64,000 nt of DNA from Mycolicibacter heraklionensis (GCA_001673575.1 LZME01000023.1:20336-84335), one strand, 5' to 3'; positions 1 through 9,598 are shown, numbered from the stretch's first letter. Notes: generated by a model from the sequence alone, not told the origin. Numbers and translations: made by a program.

Positions 1-1
1 T

Positions 2-331
2 ACCACCACGACCACGACCACCACGACGACGACCACCACGACCGAGATGGCACCCGAACCGGTACCGGGCGGACCGGGCCCAGAAAACCCGGGCGAGCCG
101 GGCGGCCCGACCGGTGGTGGCGGACCGGGTGGCGGCGGCGGCCAGATTCCCGGTGGCCCGACCGGCGGTGGTGGGCCCGGCGGTGGCGGGGGCCAGATTC
201 CCGGTGGCCCGACCGGCGGTGGTGGGCCCGGCGGGGGCAGCGGCACGATCCCCGGTGGCCCCACTGGCTGGGGTGGTCCCGGCGGCGGCGGAGGTTGCGT
301 ACCCGGTGTGGGTTGCGGCGGGTGGCCGTGA
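2..331 (+). CDS. C-terminal end of a Thr- and Gly/Pro-rich protein (partial)
   Basis: Only the end of this gene is inside the window; the frame is open from base 2 to a TGA at 329-331. It starts with a run of about fourteen threonines, followed by a Pro/Gly linker and then about three and a half tandem copies of a 17-residue unit of the form GGPTGGGGPGGGGGQIP. The last copies drift (GSGTIP, GWGG, GGCVPG). Such low-complexity tails occur on mycobacterial exported or membrane-anchored proteins, but nothing here identifies the family. It converges on nei2 across an 89-base gap holding a hairpin. Confidence 0.6.
   Translation, partial: TTTTTTTTTTTTTTEMAPEPVPGGPGPENPGEPGGPTGGGGPGGGGGQIPGGPTGGGGPGGGGGQIPGGPTGGGGPGGGSGTIPGGPTGWGGPGGGGGCVPGVGCGGWP
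98..312 (+). repeat. Tandem 51-bp coding repeat (Gly-rich)
   Basis: Roughly 51-base units encode GGPTGGGGPGGGGGQIP-like blocks; the second and third units are almost identical at the DNA level, and the fourth is diverged. Such arrays often vary in copy number between strains. Confidence 0.7.
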
Positions 332-361
332 TCGACCAACCTTTCCAGTGCTGACAGCCGA

Positions 362-391
362 AAGCCGGCCGGCAAGCTAGCCGGTCGGCTT
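362..391. terminator. Bidirectional hairpin between convergent genes
   Basis: A 12-base inverted repeat (AAGCCGGCCGGC / GCCGGTCGGCTT, one G-T wobble) with a 6-base loop lies between the convergent Gly-rich gene and nei2. Placement suits termination on both strands; there is no long U tract, as is usual in mycobacteria. Confidence 0.6.
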
Positions 392-420
392 CGGTTTGTC
401 AGCGACCGGGAGTCCCGGCA

Positions 421-1185
421 TCACCGCTGACATGACGGGCACCAGAACCGAATACGCGCGCCCTCGCGGTCGGAATCCACGCTGGTGCCGCACCGCCGAC
501 ACGGCAGGCCGGCCCGGCCGTACACCCACAGCTGTCGGCTCGGCCGGGTGTCGCCGGTGGTACAGCGCGACCATCGCAACCGGTTAGCCCACAACATCTC
601 GCGTGCCCGCGACACCAGCCGACCCGGATCATTCAGTTCCACAACGGGTGTCGTCGGTAGCCGTCCGACGATGAAGCACAACTCATTGCAGTAGACATTG
701 CCGATTCCAGCCATCACCGTCTGATCCAACAGTGCCGATGCCAGCGGGCGCTGCGGATCTGAAACCAGGCGCTCGGTGGCCGCAGCCGGATCCCAGTCGG
801 CACCGAGCAGATCCGGCCCCAGGTGCGCGACGGCGTCGCCGTCATGGTGGCGGTCCAGCACCTCCAGCACGCCCAGATCGATACCGGTGGCGCGGACGGG
901 GCCTGCCTCCAAAATGATTCGCACCCGATGATCGACCGGGCTGTGTCTGGCAAGGCGCCGGTCCACCCGCCAACTGCCCTCCATTTTCAGATGCGAATGG
1001 ATGCTGGCCGATCCGACGCGGATGAACAGATGTTTGCCGCGGCTGAGCACCTCATCGACGCGCTGCCCGCTCAGATCGACGCCCGCGTACCGCGGAACGC
1101 GGATATCGCAGCGGGTCAAGGTCTTCCCCGCCAACGCGGTGGACAGCACCGTCGCAGTGTGAAATACGGTGTCTCCCTCGGGCAT
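421..1185 (-). CDS. nei2: Endonuclease VIII-type DNA glycosylase (Nei2)
   Basis: A Fpg/Nei-family bifunctional DNA glycosylase/AP lyase of 254 residues, removing oxidised pyrimidines in base excision repair. The N-terminus MPEGDTV supplies the catalytic Pro2 and Glu3; a GKHLF segment carries the conserved lysine; the last 26 residues form the CxxC...CxxC zinc finger (CRRCG...CPSCQR). The ATG overlaps the lhr stop codon by one base (TGATG), so the two repair genes are translationally coupled as in M. tuberculosis Rv3296-Rv3297. Length and both active-site ends are intact. Confidence 0.93.
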   Translation of the reverse strand: MPEGDTVFHTATVLSTALAGKTLTRCDIRVPRYAGVDLSGQRVDEVLSRGKHLFIRVGSASIHSHLKMEGSWRVDRRLARHSPVDHRVRIILEAGPVRATGIDLGVLEVLDRHHDGDAVAHLGPDLLGADWDPAAATERLVSDPQRPLASALLDQTVMAGIGNVYCNELCFIVGRLPTTPVVELNDPGRLVSRAREMLWANRLRWSRCTTGDTRPSRQLWVYGRAGLPCRRCGTSVDSDREGARIRFWCPSCQR

Positions 1186-4100
1186 CAGCGCATCCGCAAT
1201 CCGCGCGGCGTGCGGGAGAACCCGGCCTCGATCAACGCATCCAGTGTCGGAGAATTGGGTAGCTCCAATACCGGCACGCCGTCGACCCGCTCGATGAGAA
1301 TCCCGTCCACCCGCCGGTCGGCGATCAGCCGAGTCAACGCCCCGGCGGCGGCACGCTGTGCCTCGGCGGTGTCGGCGAAGTTCAGCAGCGTTCGGCCGCC
1401 TCGCTCAACGAACCACGCCAGCTGCCCGTCGACCAGGACCACCAGCGCGCCGGCTTTGCGGCCCGGCCGGGCCGTTCCCGGGTGCGCCGGCCAGCTCAGT
1501 GCCGCACCGTACGGGTTGGCCGGGTCGGCGGCGGCCAGTGCCACCGCGTGGTAGTCGGGGCGGGCCGGGTCGACACCGTCGAGATAGCCGCGCAGCCGGT
1601 CCACCGTGGAGGCCAGCGCGAACTGCGCCGCCCCCAACGACTCGATGAAATAGCCACGTTGGCATCGCCCGGCTTCCTCGAACGCGGTCAGCACCTTGTA
1701 GACGGTGCTGAAACCGCCCGGTACCGCCTCGGCGGCGACTGCGCCGCGGGTCAGCACGCCGTAGCGGTTCAGCAGCAGTTCGGCGGTGTGGTGCGCCCGC
1801 ACGGTGGAATCCTCCTGCGGGGCGGGCAAAACCGACCAGCGACCGGCCACTGCCGGGTCGGCGGCGCGGGCAGCGGCGTGCGCGACACTGTAGCGGCTGA
1901 GCCGGGGCGGGCGTCTGCTGCGATGCGCCGGGGTGGTGCGCCGGGTGCCGGCCAGCACCGCGCGCACCGGAGCGAAGGTGTCGCCGCTGACCCATCCCGC
2001 CCAGATCAGCTCCCACAGTGCGGCTTTGCGTTCCGCCTCGCTCGCGTCACCGCACAGCTGACGGAAGAAGAACGCACCGCCACCGTGCAGGGCATCCAGA
2101 ATCGCGCGGTGGGCGTCGCCGAATTCGATCGGCGTCGCGGGCGACAAAGTCAGTGGCGCCGAATCGGCGGTGTGAAAGCTGATCCAGCCGTCGGTGGCCG
2201 GGGCGCTGCCGGCCGGCGCGCCCGCACCCGACCACAGCACTTCCCCGGAGGCCAGCAGTTCGTCGAGCATGGCCGGTGAGTAGTCGCGCACCCGCGGCCC
2301 GAAGATCAACGGTTCGACCGCCGACGCGGGCAGTGCCACGCCGGCCAGTTGTTCGATCACCCCGGCCAGCCCGTCCACGCCGGTAGTGGCGACCTCCGGA
2401 GTGCCGATCTGCTGCCAGGCCGGCAGGAACCGGCCGTAGGCGGCCGGCGACACCGGCTCGATCGCCGCCCGTAACGCGGCCAGTGACCGGCGCCGCAGAA
2501 TCCGCAGCACCTCACCGTCGCACCACTGTTCGCCGGGGGAGTCCGGGAAGTCGGCGAATTCGCCACGCACCACACGTCCGTCGGCGGCCAGTCGACCCAG
2601 CGCGTCTGCCGCGACCCGCACTCCCAGCCCGAACCGGTCCGCGGCCTGTCCGGTGGTGAACGGCCCCCGGGTTCGGGCGAAGCGGCCCAGCAGCTCACCC
2701 AGCGGATCGGCGACCGGATCGGTGAAGCCCATCGGCACCCCCGGCGGTACCGCCACCCCGAGGCCGTCGCGCAGCCGGCCGATGTCCTCGATCGCCACCC
2801 ACCAGCGCTGCCCGCCGAACGCCACCGTCAGCACCCGCCGGGCGGTCAACAGGTGTTCGAGCCACCCGCTCACCGCAGCACCCGCGGCCCGGGCGCTGAC
2901 CTCTTCGGTGGTGAGCGGACCGAGCAGCCGCAGCAGATCGGCCGCCCCCTCGGCGTCGCGGGCGGCCTTCTCCGGCGTCAGATGCTGCAGTTGTGCGCTC
3001 AGGCCGGCGATCACCTCGGGGTCGAGCAGTTCGCGCAGCTCGACTCGGCCCAGCAATTGCGCCAGCAGAGTGGGATCCAGGGACAAGGCCGCCGCCCGGC
3101 GCTCCGCCAGCGGGCTGTCGCCTTCGTACATGAATGCCCCGACGTAGCCGAACAACAGCGACGCCGCGAACGGTGACGGGGTGGGGGTCTCGACTTGGGT
3201 CACCCGCACTCGGCGTTGGGCGATCTGGGCCATCAGTGCCGTCAGCGCGGGGACGTCGTAAACGTCCTGCAGGCATTCGCGCACCGTCTCCAGCACGATC
3301 GGGAACGTCGGATATCTGCGGGCCACGTCGAGCAGTTGGGCCGCTCGCTGGCGTTGCTGCCATAGCGGGGTGCGCCGGCCGGGGTGGCGGCGCGGTAACA
3401 GCAATGCCCGGGCCGCGCATTCCCGGAACCGAGAGGCGAACAAGGCCGAGCCGCCCACCTCGGCGGTGACGATCGCTTCGATCTCGTCGGCGTCGAACAC
3501 GAACAGTTCCGCGCCGGGGGCTTGCGCACCGGAGTCGGTGTCGGGCAGCCGGACCACGATGCCATCGTCGGAGGCGGTCGGCTTCTCGTCGATGCCGTAG
3601 CGGTCGTGCAGCCGCCGGCCCACCGCCAGTGCCAACGGCCCGTGCACACGCAGTCCGTACGGGGAGTGCAGGACCACCCGCCAGTCACCGAGTTCGTCGC
3701 GGAATCGCTCTACCATCAGCGTGGTGTCGGTGGGCACCGCCCCGGTGGCGGCGCGCTGATCGTCGAGTAGTCGTCTCAGATTGTCGACCGCATAGTCGTC
3801 GAAACCCAGTCCCGCGCAGCGTTTGTCGAACGACTCAGGGTCAAGGCCGGCCAGCTCGCCGGTGAATGCGCCGAGCGCCGCACCCAGCTCGGCGGGCCGC
3901 CCGACACCGTCGCCGTGCCAGAACGGCAGCCGGCCCGGCTGACCGGGTGCCGGGGTGACCAGCACCCTGTCATGGGTGATCTCGGTGATCCGCCAGGTGG
4001 TGGCGCCCAGCGAGATGATGTCGCCGGGACGCGACTCGTAGACCATCTCCTCGTCGAGTTCGCCGACCCGGGAGGGTTTCCGCGTTTCGTCAGTGCCGGC

Positions 4101-5645
4101 CAAGTACACCGCGAACAGTCCGCGGTCGGGGATGGCGCCACCGGAGGTGACGGCCAGTCGTTGCGCGCCGGGCCGACCGGTCAGGGTCCCGGCGTCGCGG
4201 TCGTAGACCAAACGCGGTCGCAGTTCCGCGAATTCAGTCGATGGGTATTTGCCGGAGAGCAGATCCAGCGTCGCCTCGAAAACACCGCGCGACAGGGTGG
4301 CGAACGGAGCGCTGCGGCGCACGGTGTCGAACCAGGCTTCAGCATCCAGCGGCTCCAGCGCGGCCGCGGCCACCGTGTGCTGGGCCAGGATGTCCAGTGG
4401 ATTGGCCGGCACGGTCAGGGTTTCGATCTGGCCCGCGAGCATCCGCTGTACCGCGACCGCGCAGCCGATCAGATCGGTGCGGTGTTTGGGAATCAGTACG
4501 CCCGAGGAGATCTCGCCGACCTGGTGTCCGGCTCGACCGACGCGCTGCAGTCCGCTGGCCACCGACGGCGGTGCTTCGATCTGGATGACCAGGTCGACCG
4601 CGCCCATGTCGATCCCCAGCTCCAGGCTCGAGGTCGCCACCACCGCGCGCAGCCGCCCGCTCTTGAGATCCTCCTCGACGTCGGCTCGAGTCTGCAGCGA
4701 TACCGAACCGTGGTGGGCGCGTGCCAGGGGGGCCGCGACCTCCGCGGTGTCGACGCAACGCTCTGCGTGAATTTCGTTGAGCCGACCAGTCAGTCGCTCG
4801 GCGAGACGTCGCGAGTTGGCGAACACGATCGAGGACCGGTGGGCTTCGATCAGGTCGACGATGCGTTCTTCGACCTCGGGCCAGACGGTGCCCTCGGCCG
4901 GATTGGCCATGTCGGGCACGGGGACCTGGACGGTCAGCTCGAACGTTTTGGCGGCCGGGGGAGTCACGATCGTGGTCGGGGACTGGCCGGACAGGAACCG
5001 GGCGACCTCTCCGGCCGGACGCACCGTGGCGCTCAACCCGATTCGCTGAGCGGGACGCGCCAGCATCGCGTCAAGGCGCTCCAGGGACAGCGCCAGGTGG
5101 GTGCCCCGTTTGGTCCCGGCCACCGCGTGTACCTCGTCGACGATCACCGTGCGCACCCCGGCCAACGTCTCCCGCGCCGCCGACGTCAGCATCAGAAACA
5201 GCGACTCCGGGGTGGTGATCAAGATGTCAGGCGGCTTGGAGACCAGCTCGCGGCGCCGCGCTGGCGAGGTGTCGCCGGAGCGCACGCCCACGGTGATGCC
5301 GGGAGCGGGCAACTCGCGCCGTGCGGCCATCCGGGCGATGCCCGCCAACGGAGTGCGCAGGTTGCGCTCGACGTCGACGGCCAGTGCCTTGAGCGGCGAG
5401 ATGTAGAGCACCCGGGTGCCCTGACCGGGCTGTGCGGTCAGTTGGTCCAGCGCCCACAGGAACGCCGCCAGTGTCTTACCGGAGCCGGTCGGGGCGACCA
5501 CGAGGGTGTTGTGGCCGTCGGCGATCGCCGACCAGGCCTGCTCTTGGGCCGGCGTCGGCGCTGGGAAGGTGCCGGTGAACCAGTCCCGGGTCAGCGCCGA
5601 GAACCGAGACAGCGGCGCCGGCGTTCCTCGGTCTTGTGGGCTCAC
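1185..5645 (-). CDS. lhr: Lhr-family ATP-dependent helicase
   Basis: A large superfamily 2 helicase of 1486 residues from the GTG at 5645, close to the about 1510 of M. tuberculosis Lhr. Residues 51-58 are the Walker A motif APTGSGKT, followed by a DEVH box near residue 165, LSATVRP motif III, the second RecA-like domain, a winged helix and the long Lhr C-terminal region. Lhr is a 3'-5' ATP-dependent translocase that unwinds RNA:DNA and DNA duplexes and is linked to DNA damage responses in mycobacteria. The frame is open further upstream to 5978, but the homologous part begins after VSPQDRG, so the shorter start is chosen. Confidence 0.93.
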   Translation of the reverse strand: MSPQDRGTPAPLSRFSALTRDWFTGTFPAPTPAQEQAWSAIADGHNTLVVAPTGSGKTLAAFLWALDQLTAQPGQGTRVLYISPLKALAVDVERNLRTPLAGIARMAARRELPAPGITVGVRSGDTSPARRRELVSKPPDILITTPESLFLMLTSAARETLAGVRTVIVDEVHAVAGTKRGTHLALSLERLDAMLARPAQRIGLSATVRPAGEVARFLSGQSPTTIVTPPAAKTFELTVQVPVPDMANPAEGTVWPEVEERIVDLIEAHRSSIVFANSRRLAERLTGRLNEIHAERCVDTAEVAAPLARAHHGSVSLQTRADVEEDLKSGRLRAVVATSSLELGIDMGAVDLVIQIEAPPSVASGLQRVGRAGHQVGEISSGVLIPKHRTDLIGCAVAVQRMLAGQIETLTVPANPLDILAQHTVAAAALEPLDAEAWFDTVRRSAPFATLSRGVFEATLDLLSGKYPSTEFAELRPRLVYDRDAGTLTGRPGAQRLAVTSGGAIPDRGLFAVYLAGTDETRKPSRVGELDEEMVYESRPGDIISLGATTWRITEITHDRVLVTPAPGQPGRLPFWHGDGVGRPAELGAALGAFTGELAGLDPESFDKRCAGLGFDDYAVDNLRRLLDDQRAATGAVPTDTTLMVERFRDELGDWRVVLHSPYGLRVHGPLALAVGRRLHDRYGIDEKPTASDDGIVVRLPDTDSGAQAPGAELFVFDADEIEAIVTAEVGGSALFASRFRECAARALLLPRRHPGRRTPLWQQRQRAAQLLDVARRYPTFPIVLETVRECLQDVYDVPALTALMAQIAQRRVRVTQVETPTPSPFAASLLFGYVGAFMYEGDSPLAERRAAALSLDPTLLAQLLGRVELRELLDPEVIAGLSAQLQHLTPEKAARDAEGAADLLRLLGPLTTEEVSARAAGAAVSGWLEHLLTARRVLTVAFGGQRWWVAIEDIGRLRDGLGVAVPPGVPMGFTDPVADPLGELLGRFARTRGPFTTGQAADRFGLGVRVAADALGRLAADGRVVRGEFADFPDSPGEQWCDGEVLRILRRRSLAALRAAIEPVSPAAYGRFLPAWQQIGTPEVATTGVDGLAGVIEQLAGVALPASAVEPLIFGPRVRDYSPAMLDELLASGEVLWSGAGAPAGSAPATDGWISFHTADSAPLTLSPATPIEFGDAHRAILDALHGGGAFFFRQLCGDASEAERKAALWELIWAGWVSGDTFAPVRAVLAGTRRTTPAHRSRRPPRLSRYSVAHAAARAADPAVAGRWSVLPAPQEDSTVRAHHTAELLLNRYGVLTRGAVAAEAVPGGFSTVYKVLTAFEEAGRCQRGYFIESLGAAQFALASTVDRLRGYLDGVDPARPDYHAVALAAADPANPYGAALSWPAHPGTARPGRKAGALVVLVDGQLAWFVERGGRTLLNFADTAEAQRAAAGALTRLIADRRVDGILIERVDGVPVLELPNSPTLDALIEAGFSRTPRGLRMR

Positions 5646-5690
5646 CCAGCCATGGTGCCAAGTTCGGAGCCGGAGCGCTCCCGCGCTGCG

Positions 5691-5716
5691 GTTTTGTGCT
5701 CGTCGCCGCCGGGTAT
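5691..5716 (+). promoter_or_regulatory. SigF-type promoter for the 5752 membrane protein
   Basis: GTTT (5691-5694), 16-base spacer, GGGTAT (5711-5716), a full match to the mycobacterial SigF consensus. It lies 36 bases upstream of the ATG at 5752. Confidence 0.65.
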
Positions 5717-5751
5717 CCGACAACGGTGATTTCGGTGATCGGAGGCGGGGG

Positions 5752-6147
5752 ATGATCATTGCCGATGACGGTGTGACGGCGGTCCGGCCGATCTTCGCCG
5801 ACGCGCAACCGCGCGCGGCAGGGGTCGCGCCGCCCGAAGCGCTGCCCCGCGATTGGACGTGGGCCAACTGGGTGCTGTCGCTGCTGACCGCACCGGCCGC
5901 CGCACTTCTCATGGCGTTCGCGCTGGCCAGGGTGTCCGGCTCCGCACTGTGCAACCGGGCGGCGTGCCCGGAGCTCAAGGTGAACGGGTCGCTGTTCGGC
6001 GTGCTCTATCACGGAGCGGCCGGCGTAGCGGCGCTCACGCTGTTCCTCGCCTTCTTCCTGGCGACGCACCGCCGCGGGATCGTGGTCTGGGCGTGCGGGT
6101 GGGCGCTGCTGTTGGCCGACTTGGCGGTTTTAGTCCTGATGTTTTGA
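5752..6147 (+). CDS. Small four-helix membrane protein with paired cysteines
   Basis: A 131-residue membrane protein of unknown function. After a 40-residue cytosolic tail it has about four hydrophobic segments; between the first two sit two cysteines in SALCNRAACPELKVNG, probably on the outer face. GGAGG lies just ahead of the ATG, so the upstream extension of the frame is ignored. It is a paralogue of the product of 22571-22918, which shares NW near helix 1, the Cys pair, NG..FG.LY.GA, and GWALL near the end. A full SigF-type promoter precedes it. Confidence 0.75.
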   Translation: MIIADDGVTAVRPIFADAQPRAAGVAPPEALPRDWTWANWVLSLLTAPAAALLMAFALARVSGSALCNRAACPELKVNGSLFGVLYHGAAGVAALTLFLAFFLATHRRGIVVWACGWALLLADLAVLVLMF

Positions 6148-6183
6148 CGGACCCAGTGGCGGATCTACAGAGGGGATCGCGAG

Positions 6184-6519
6184 ATGTCTGACCTGATTTC
6201 AATGCCCGCCGCGGTCGGGTTTGCCGCCTTGGTGCTGACTGGTGGGCAGGCAGCGGCCTCCGCCGACCCGGACACCGACCCGGTGGTCAACACCACCTGC
6301 ACTTACTCACAGGTGGTGTCGGCGATGAACGACCAGGCACCCGGAGACGCCGAGCAGTTCAACGCCACACCGGCCGAACGGTCCTGGCTGCAGAACTTTC
6401 TGGCCGCCCCGCCCGCGCAGCGCCAGCAGATCGTGGACCAAGCGCAGGGCACGCCAGATGGCACCCATTACGTTGCGCTCTTCAGTCCCTTGGCCAACGC
6501 CTGCGACAACTACTACTGA
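6184..6519 (+). CDS. Haemophore-related secreted protein
   Basis: A 111-residue exported protein with an N-terminal signal sequence ending near AAASA. The mature part (NTTCTYSQVVSAMND, FLAAPPAQRQQ, final C-D-N-Y-Y) is typical of the small alpha-helical mycobacterial haemophore-related family, of which Rv0203 is the known haem-binding member. Two cysteines can form the family disulfide. It resembles the product of 17435-17878. The haem-contacting residues of Rv0203 cannot be confirmed by eye, so haem binding is inferred from family only. It converges with the next gene with three bases between stops. Confidence 0.75.
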   Translation: MSDLISMPAAVGFAALVLTGGQAAASADPDTDPVVNTTCTYSQVVSAMNDQAPGDAEQFNATPAERSWLQNFLAAPPAQRQQIVDQAQGTPDGTHYVALFSPLANACDNYY

Positions 6520-6521
6520 GC

Positions 6522-6836
6522 TCACTCCTCGACAGTGAAGAACGAGTCGCCGTCTTCGGGACTTCCGGACACCTGCGCGCGGTGTCGACCGCCTGGCACA
6601 GCTTCGTCTGGATCGTGGTCAGGGCCGGCCGCATCGGGCTGCTCAGCCGCCAGCTTGGCGTCCAACGACTCATGTGCGGTCTCGCTGTCAGCGGCTTGCC
6701 ATTCGTCCGGTGGACTGACGGCTGCGTCGCCGTCGTCATTGCGCAGTTCGTCGGAATCGGTGGCCTCACTCGGCGGCAACGTGTCGTCCTGTGTGGTGTC
6801 GGTGGCCGCGGAATCGGAATCAGGTTGTTCGGTCAT
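6522..6836 (-). CDS. Acidic, probably disordered DUF5709-like protein
   Basis: A 104-residue, strongly acidic protein (many D, E, S, T) starting MTEQPDSDSAATD. The segment ESLDAKLAAEQPD resembles the repeat seen in mycobacterial DUF5709 proteins, whose function is unknown. It begins 14 bases after the GlnR-like regulator gene ends and is probably cotranscribed with it. The frame is open further upstream inside the regulator gene, but the composition changes at this ATG. Confidence 0.55.
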   Translation of the reverse strand: MTEQPDSDSAATDTTQDDTLPPSEATDSDELRNDDGDAAVSPPDEWQAADSETAHESLDAKLAAEQPDAAGPDHDPDEAVPGGRHRAQVSGSPEDGDSFFTVEE

Positions 6837-6850
6837 GGCATTTGGCTCTC

Positions 6851-7525
6851 TCAGTTGGCGATGGCCCATTGCGACTGGGGCAACTCCGGCGTCATGTAAC
6901 CGACACCGCGGACCGTATCGACGATCGACTCGTGGTCGGCACCGAGCTTGGCGCGTAATCGCTGCACGTGGACATCGACTTTGCGACGCCCGCCCTCGCC
7001 GCCCCATATCTCACGCAGCAGCCGGGCCCGGGTGAATGCTTGCCCGGCATGCTGAACCAGATAGTTGAGCAGTTTGAATTCGGTGAGTGTGAGGTCGAGA
7101 TCGCGATTCGACAGCGAGGCGGTGAAGCTGTCCGGGTGGATGACCAAGGCGCCGAATTCCAGCGTGTTGTGGGTGGATTCGCGCCGACGGGCCAAGGCCA
7201 GTCGCAGCCGCGCGTTCGCCTCGGCGGGCCCTGCGGTCGCGCTCAGGACGTCGTCGACGTGCCAGTCGAGGCCGAGCGCGGCGAAGTCTTCGGCGGCGAC
7301 GACGGCCAGTACGGCAGCGGATGGCTCCCAGGCTCCGAGTTTGTGACAGCTCTCCCGCGCTACCGGAAGATCGGCGCAACCGTCCACCAGGGCGGCGTTT
7401 GCGCCGCGGTAGTCGGCCCGAGCGTTGACGGCGAGCGGACCGCGCACGATCGAATGTCCGAAGACGCCCAACCCCAGCAGGGACTGCGCGAATTCGTCGC
7501 GGTCGGTCAGTAACACGATTTCCAT
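6851..7525 (-). CDS. GlnR-like orphan OmpR-family response regulator
   Basis: A 224-residue DNA-binding regulator. The N-terminal half is a receiver-like domain with an Asp in ALVDGCADL; the C-terminal half is an OmpR winged helix (LTEFKLLNYLVQHAGQ, RRKVDVHVQRLRAKL, VRGVGY). Overall layout matches M. tuberculosis GlnR and its relative Rv0818, which act without a partner kinase and control nitrogen metabolism. No kinase gene is adjacent. GGAG precedes the ATG at 7525, so the earlier in-frame ATG at 7543 is less likely. It is unclear which of the two subfamilies it belongs to. Confidence 0.8.
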   Translation of the reverse strand: MEIVLLTDRDEFAQSLLGLGVFGHSIVRGPLAVNARADYRGANAALVDGCADLPVARESCHKLGAWEPSAAVLAVVAAEDFAALGLDWHVDDVLSATAGPAEANARLRLALARRRESTHNTLEFGALVIHPDSFTASLSNRDLDLTLTEFKLLNYLVQHAGQAFTRARLLREIWGGEGGRRKVDVHVQRLRAKLGADHESIVDTVRGVGYMTPELPQSQWAIAN

Positions 7526-7579
7526 CGCCAGGCTCCAACCCATGGATGCTATGCCGCCTCAAGGCTTTCAAGGGTTTTA

Positions 7580-7604
7580 CTACCCGTTGCACCCAGGAAG
7601 TAAC
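7580..7604 (-). promoter_or_regulatory. Near-consensus SigF-type promoter
   Basis: On the minus strand GTTA, 15-base spacer, GGGTAG, one base off the SigF -35 core. It is 55 bases upstream of the GlnR-like gene. Weak evidence on its own. Confidence 0.3.
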
Positions 7605-7620
7605 CCCCAGCGGATAGCGA

Positions 7621-7651
7621 CAGGCCCGGCCCGCCAGGCGGACCGGGCCTG
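7621..7651 (-). terminator. Terminator after the CsbD-like gene
   Basis: A strong two-part hairpin: outer arms CAGGCCCGG/CCGGGCCTG and inner arms CCGCC/GGCGG, with one mismatch between them. It sits 14 bases past the stop of the minus-strand CsbD-like gene. Confidence 0.65.
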
Positions 7652-7664
7652 CCCTCCCCTCGGG

Positions 7665-7904
7665 CTACTGGTGAGACTGCTCGCGCGCCTCGGCTGCCTT
7701 AGCGCCCGCGCGGGCCGATTCGGCCTCGGCTTGGTGCTTGGCGGCGTCGCGCTGGGCTTCGCCCTTGTCCTGCTGCGCCCGGCCTTCGCGGGCCATCTCG
7801 TCGTTGCCGGTCACGGCCCCCAACGCCTCCTTGGCCTTGCCCTTGACGCCTTCCACGGCGCCGCGGATGCCGTCTTCGGTAGCGCTGCTCTTGTCGTCCG
7901 ACAT
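7665..7904 (-). CDS. CsbD-family stress protein
   Basis: A 79-residue hydrophilic protein. Residues 10-45 (EDGIRGAVEGVKGKAKEALGAVTGNDEM) carry the CsbD pattern seen in general-stress proteins and in the mycobacterial microaggregate-binding protein; the C-terminal half is an Ala/Glu/Lys/Gln helix. The exact function is unknown. GGGAGG five bases before the ATG supports the start. Upstream on the minus strand is GTTT-N16-GGGAAG (7937-7962), a poor SigF-like match. It is monocistronic, ending at a strong hairpin. Confidence 0.8.
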   Translation of the reverse strand: MSDDKSSATEDGIRGAVEGVKGKAKEALGAVTGNDEMAREGRAQQDKGEAQRDAAKHQAEAESARAGAKAAEAREQSHQ

Positions 7905-8016
7905 AGGTCCTCCCTTCGTGTTCTGTGGCAACTCCACGCGGTGTAGAGCCCGCCACAACGGCAAGGCTTCCCGGGCGGCCCGGCGTCCAAACGTTGACCC
8001 AAACGAATGAATCGCC

Positions 8017-8436
8017 TTGACGCAGAGCTCATCAGCGCGGACGGTGGGAGATGTGGGACCGCGCACACCGTCGCGCTCTGTTCCCGGTGGCGATCGGCTG
8101 GGCCAGGAGGACCGGGAGGTCCGAGCGGCTGCTCGATTCGCCGGGCTGGTGACCGCTATCGCGCTGGTGTTTGTCGTGATAGCGGTCTTGTGGGTGAGCA
8201 CGTGCAATCCGGGGTCGGCCACCGCGGGCTGCGGAAGGCAGTACCGAACCGTTCTTGCCGTTGGTGCTCCGGTGATCTTGGCCGCTGGGGGGTTGCGGGC
8301 ATTTGCACGCACTTACCGGGTCTGGCGTGGGCGGGGAACCTGGTGGGGGTGGCAGGGCGCCGGATGGTTCTTGCTGACGTTGATGCTGGTCGTTCTACTG
8401 GTCAGCGCGGTGCCGATCATGGGCGTGGACCGATGA
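8017..8436 (+). CDS. Small membrane protein, three helices
   Basis: A protein of up to 139 residues with three membrane segments (AGLVTAIALVFVVIAVLWV, TVLAVGAPVILAAGG, WFLLTLMLVVLLVSAV) and a two-cysteine loop STCNPGSATAGC after the first. The longest reading starts at a TTG (8017); an in-frame GTG at 8044 is equally possible and no ribosome site settles it. The Cys loop after helix 1 recalls the paralogues at 5752 and 22571, so it may be a distant third member. Function unknown. Confidence 0.55.
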   Translation: MTQSSSARTVGDVGPRTPSRSVPGGDRLGQEDREVRAAARFAGLVTAIALVFVVIAVLWVSTCNPGSATAGCGRQYRTVLAVGAPVILAAGGLRAFARTYRVWRGRGTWWGWQGAGWFLLTLMLVVLLVSAVPIMGVDR

Positions 8437-8601
8437 CGAGACCGGCATTGGCTTCGCTGTTGCATGTCTGTGAACATCCTGTAAACGAGACGCCGGGATC
8501 GACGTATCGGCATACGATAGTTTTGGGTCGCGGACGGGTTCACCTCATATCGGTCGACTTCTGGAGCGGCTCCAGATTGCTGTTCAGGAGGAGGAATTGC
8601 A

Positions 8602-8913
8602 ATGGGCGACACGTTTCATGACCCGGTCGACCATGTCCGGACGACTCGGCCCCACGCGGGCCGCGCCATGATCGACGTCATGGGTTGGCCGGGCTATTCA
8701 CTGCTGGTGGTGGGCATGGTGGCCGGTATCGGTTGCCTCGCCGCATTTGGGACCGGTCACGATCGTCAGGGCGTGGAGGTCGCGGTCATCGCGGTGCTCG
8801 CCGCCGCCCTGGGCACGGTATGGCTGCTGTTCGAGCATCGCCGGATCGGCAAGGTGAACCACGAGTGGCACCTGGCGCACGCCGAGATGCGCCAGCAGCC
8901 CTCCACGAGTTAA
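8602..8913 (+). CDS. usfY: UsfY-like membrane protein of the sigF locus
   Basis: A 103-residue protein with two membrane segments (YSLLVVGMVAGIGCLAAFG and VEVAVIAVLAAALGTVWLLF) and a hydrophilic start. AGGAGGAGG precedes the ATG. Position directly upstream of rsbW and sigF, length and topology match M. tuberculosis UsfY (Rv3288c). UsfY has no established biochemical role. Unlike a tight operon, a terminator-like hairpin and about 250 bases separate it from rsbW, so rsbW-sigF probably has its own promoter. Confidence 0.8.
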   Translation: MGDTFHDPVDHVRTTRPHAGRAMIDVMGWPGYSLLVVGMVAGIGCLAAFGTGHDRQGVEVAVIAVLAAALGTVWLLFEHRRIGKVNHEWHLAHAEMRQQPSTS

Positions 8914-8929
8914 CCCGAGGGGGTCAAGC

Positions 8930-8957
8930 CGGCCCGGCCGGTATTCCGGCCGGGCCG
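8930..8957 (+). terminator. Perfect 12-bp hairpin after usfY
   Basis: CGGCCCGGCCGG, loop TATT, CCGGCCGGGCCG: twelve perfect base pairs, 16 bases past the usfY stop. It should stop or attenuate transcription into rsbW-sigF. Confidence 0.7.
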
Positions 8958-8983
8958 CTCTATGTCTGGGCGGCGAAATCGAT

Positions 8984-9009
8984 GATTGAGTTCCCCGGCG
9001 ATGGGGTAC
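8984..9009 (+). promoter_or_regulatory. Candidate SigF-type autoregulatory promoter of rsbW-sigF
   Basis: GATT, 16-base spacer, GGGTAC, one base off the -35 core. It lies between usfY and rsbW, the position of the SigF-dependent promoter in M. tuberculosis, and about 150 bases before the rsbW start. Confidence 0.35.
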
Positions 9010-9160
9010 AGACTTCCCATGACTGATCTCCGGGCAGCCGGCGTGCGATGTTGACGGTGTCGGCTGAACGCGAAATGCGCGAGGGTGCCTGCAAGCGAGG
9101 GTGGTGAGCAGTCGATTGACACGCAGCAGTAGTCTCGGTCCGATTTCGCCGGGAGGCCTC

Positions 9161-9598
9161 ATGACCGACATTGACAGTGACCGGGCTCAGCGATCGTGCA
9201 GCGAACGCGCCGTCGAACTGCGGGTTACCCCCCGGCTGGAAAGCCTGGCGGTGGTGCGCATGTTGGTCGGTGCGATCGCAACCTACGAGGATCTTGACGT
9301 CGACACCGTCGCTGACCTGCGGCTGGCGATCGATGAGCTGTGCACGCAGCTGATCCGCAGCGCCGCGCCCGGCGCGATGCTCACTGTCGTCATCGACCCG
9401 CACGACGATCACGTGACGATCCAGGCATCGGCGGCCGGAGACGGGGCCGGCGTGCTGACCCCGGGAAGTTTCAGCTGGCACGTGCTCACTTCGCTGGTCG
9501 ACGACGTCGAGACGTTCCGCGACGGGCACGAATCCAACGGCGCGGGTGAGGTATTCGGGGTCACGCTGACGACCCGCCGGGCGGATTCCGGGAGGTGA
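9161..9598 (+). CDS. rsbW: Anti-sigma-F factor RsbW/UsfX
   Basis: A 145-residue GHKL ATPase-fold protein, the anti-sigma factor that binds SigF and is released by anti-anti-sigma (STAS) proteins. It contains the N-box region DLRLAIDELCTQLIRSAAPG and a late PGSFSWHVLTSLVDDVETF block, both closely matching M. tuberculosis UsfX (Rv3287c). GGGAGG precedes the ATG, and the upstream extension of the frame is ignored. Its stop overlaps the sigF start (GTGA), giving coupled translation of sigma and anti-sigma factor. Its partners may include the STAS proteins elsewhere in the window. Confidence 0.93.
   Translation: MTDIDSDRAQRSCSERAVELRVTPRLESLAVVRMLVGAIATYEDLDVDTVADLRLAIDELCTQLIRSAAPGAMLTVVIDPHDDHVTIQASAAGDGAGVLTPGSFSWHVLTSLVDDVETFRDGHESNGAGEVFGVTLTTRRADSGR

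Noticed and set aside
98-312. CRISPR-like array in the first 330 bases
   Set aside because: The units are adjacent coding repeats without unique spacers.
3915-5729. A 604-codon open frame on the plus strand
   Set aside because: It is antisense to lhr, Arg/Gly/Gln-rich and without any recognisable domain; long antisense frames are common in high-GC coding DNA.
8520-8541. GTTTT and GGGTTC upstream of usfY as a SigF promoter
   Set aside because: The spacer is only 11 bases and the -10 is imperfect, so it was not accepted.
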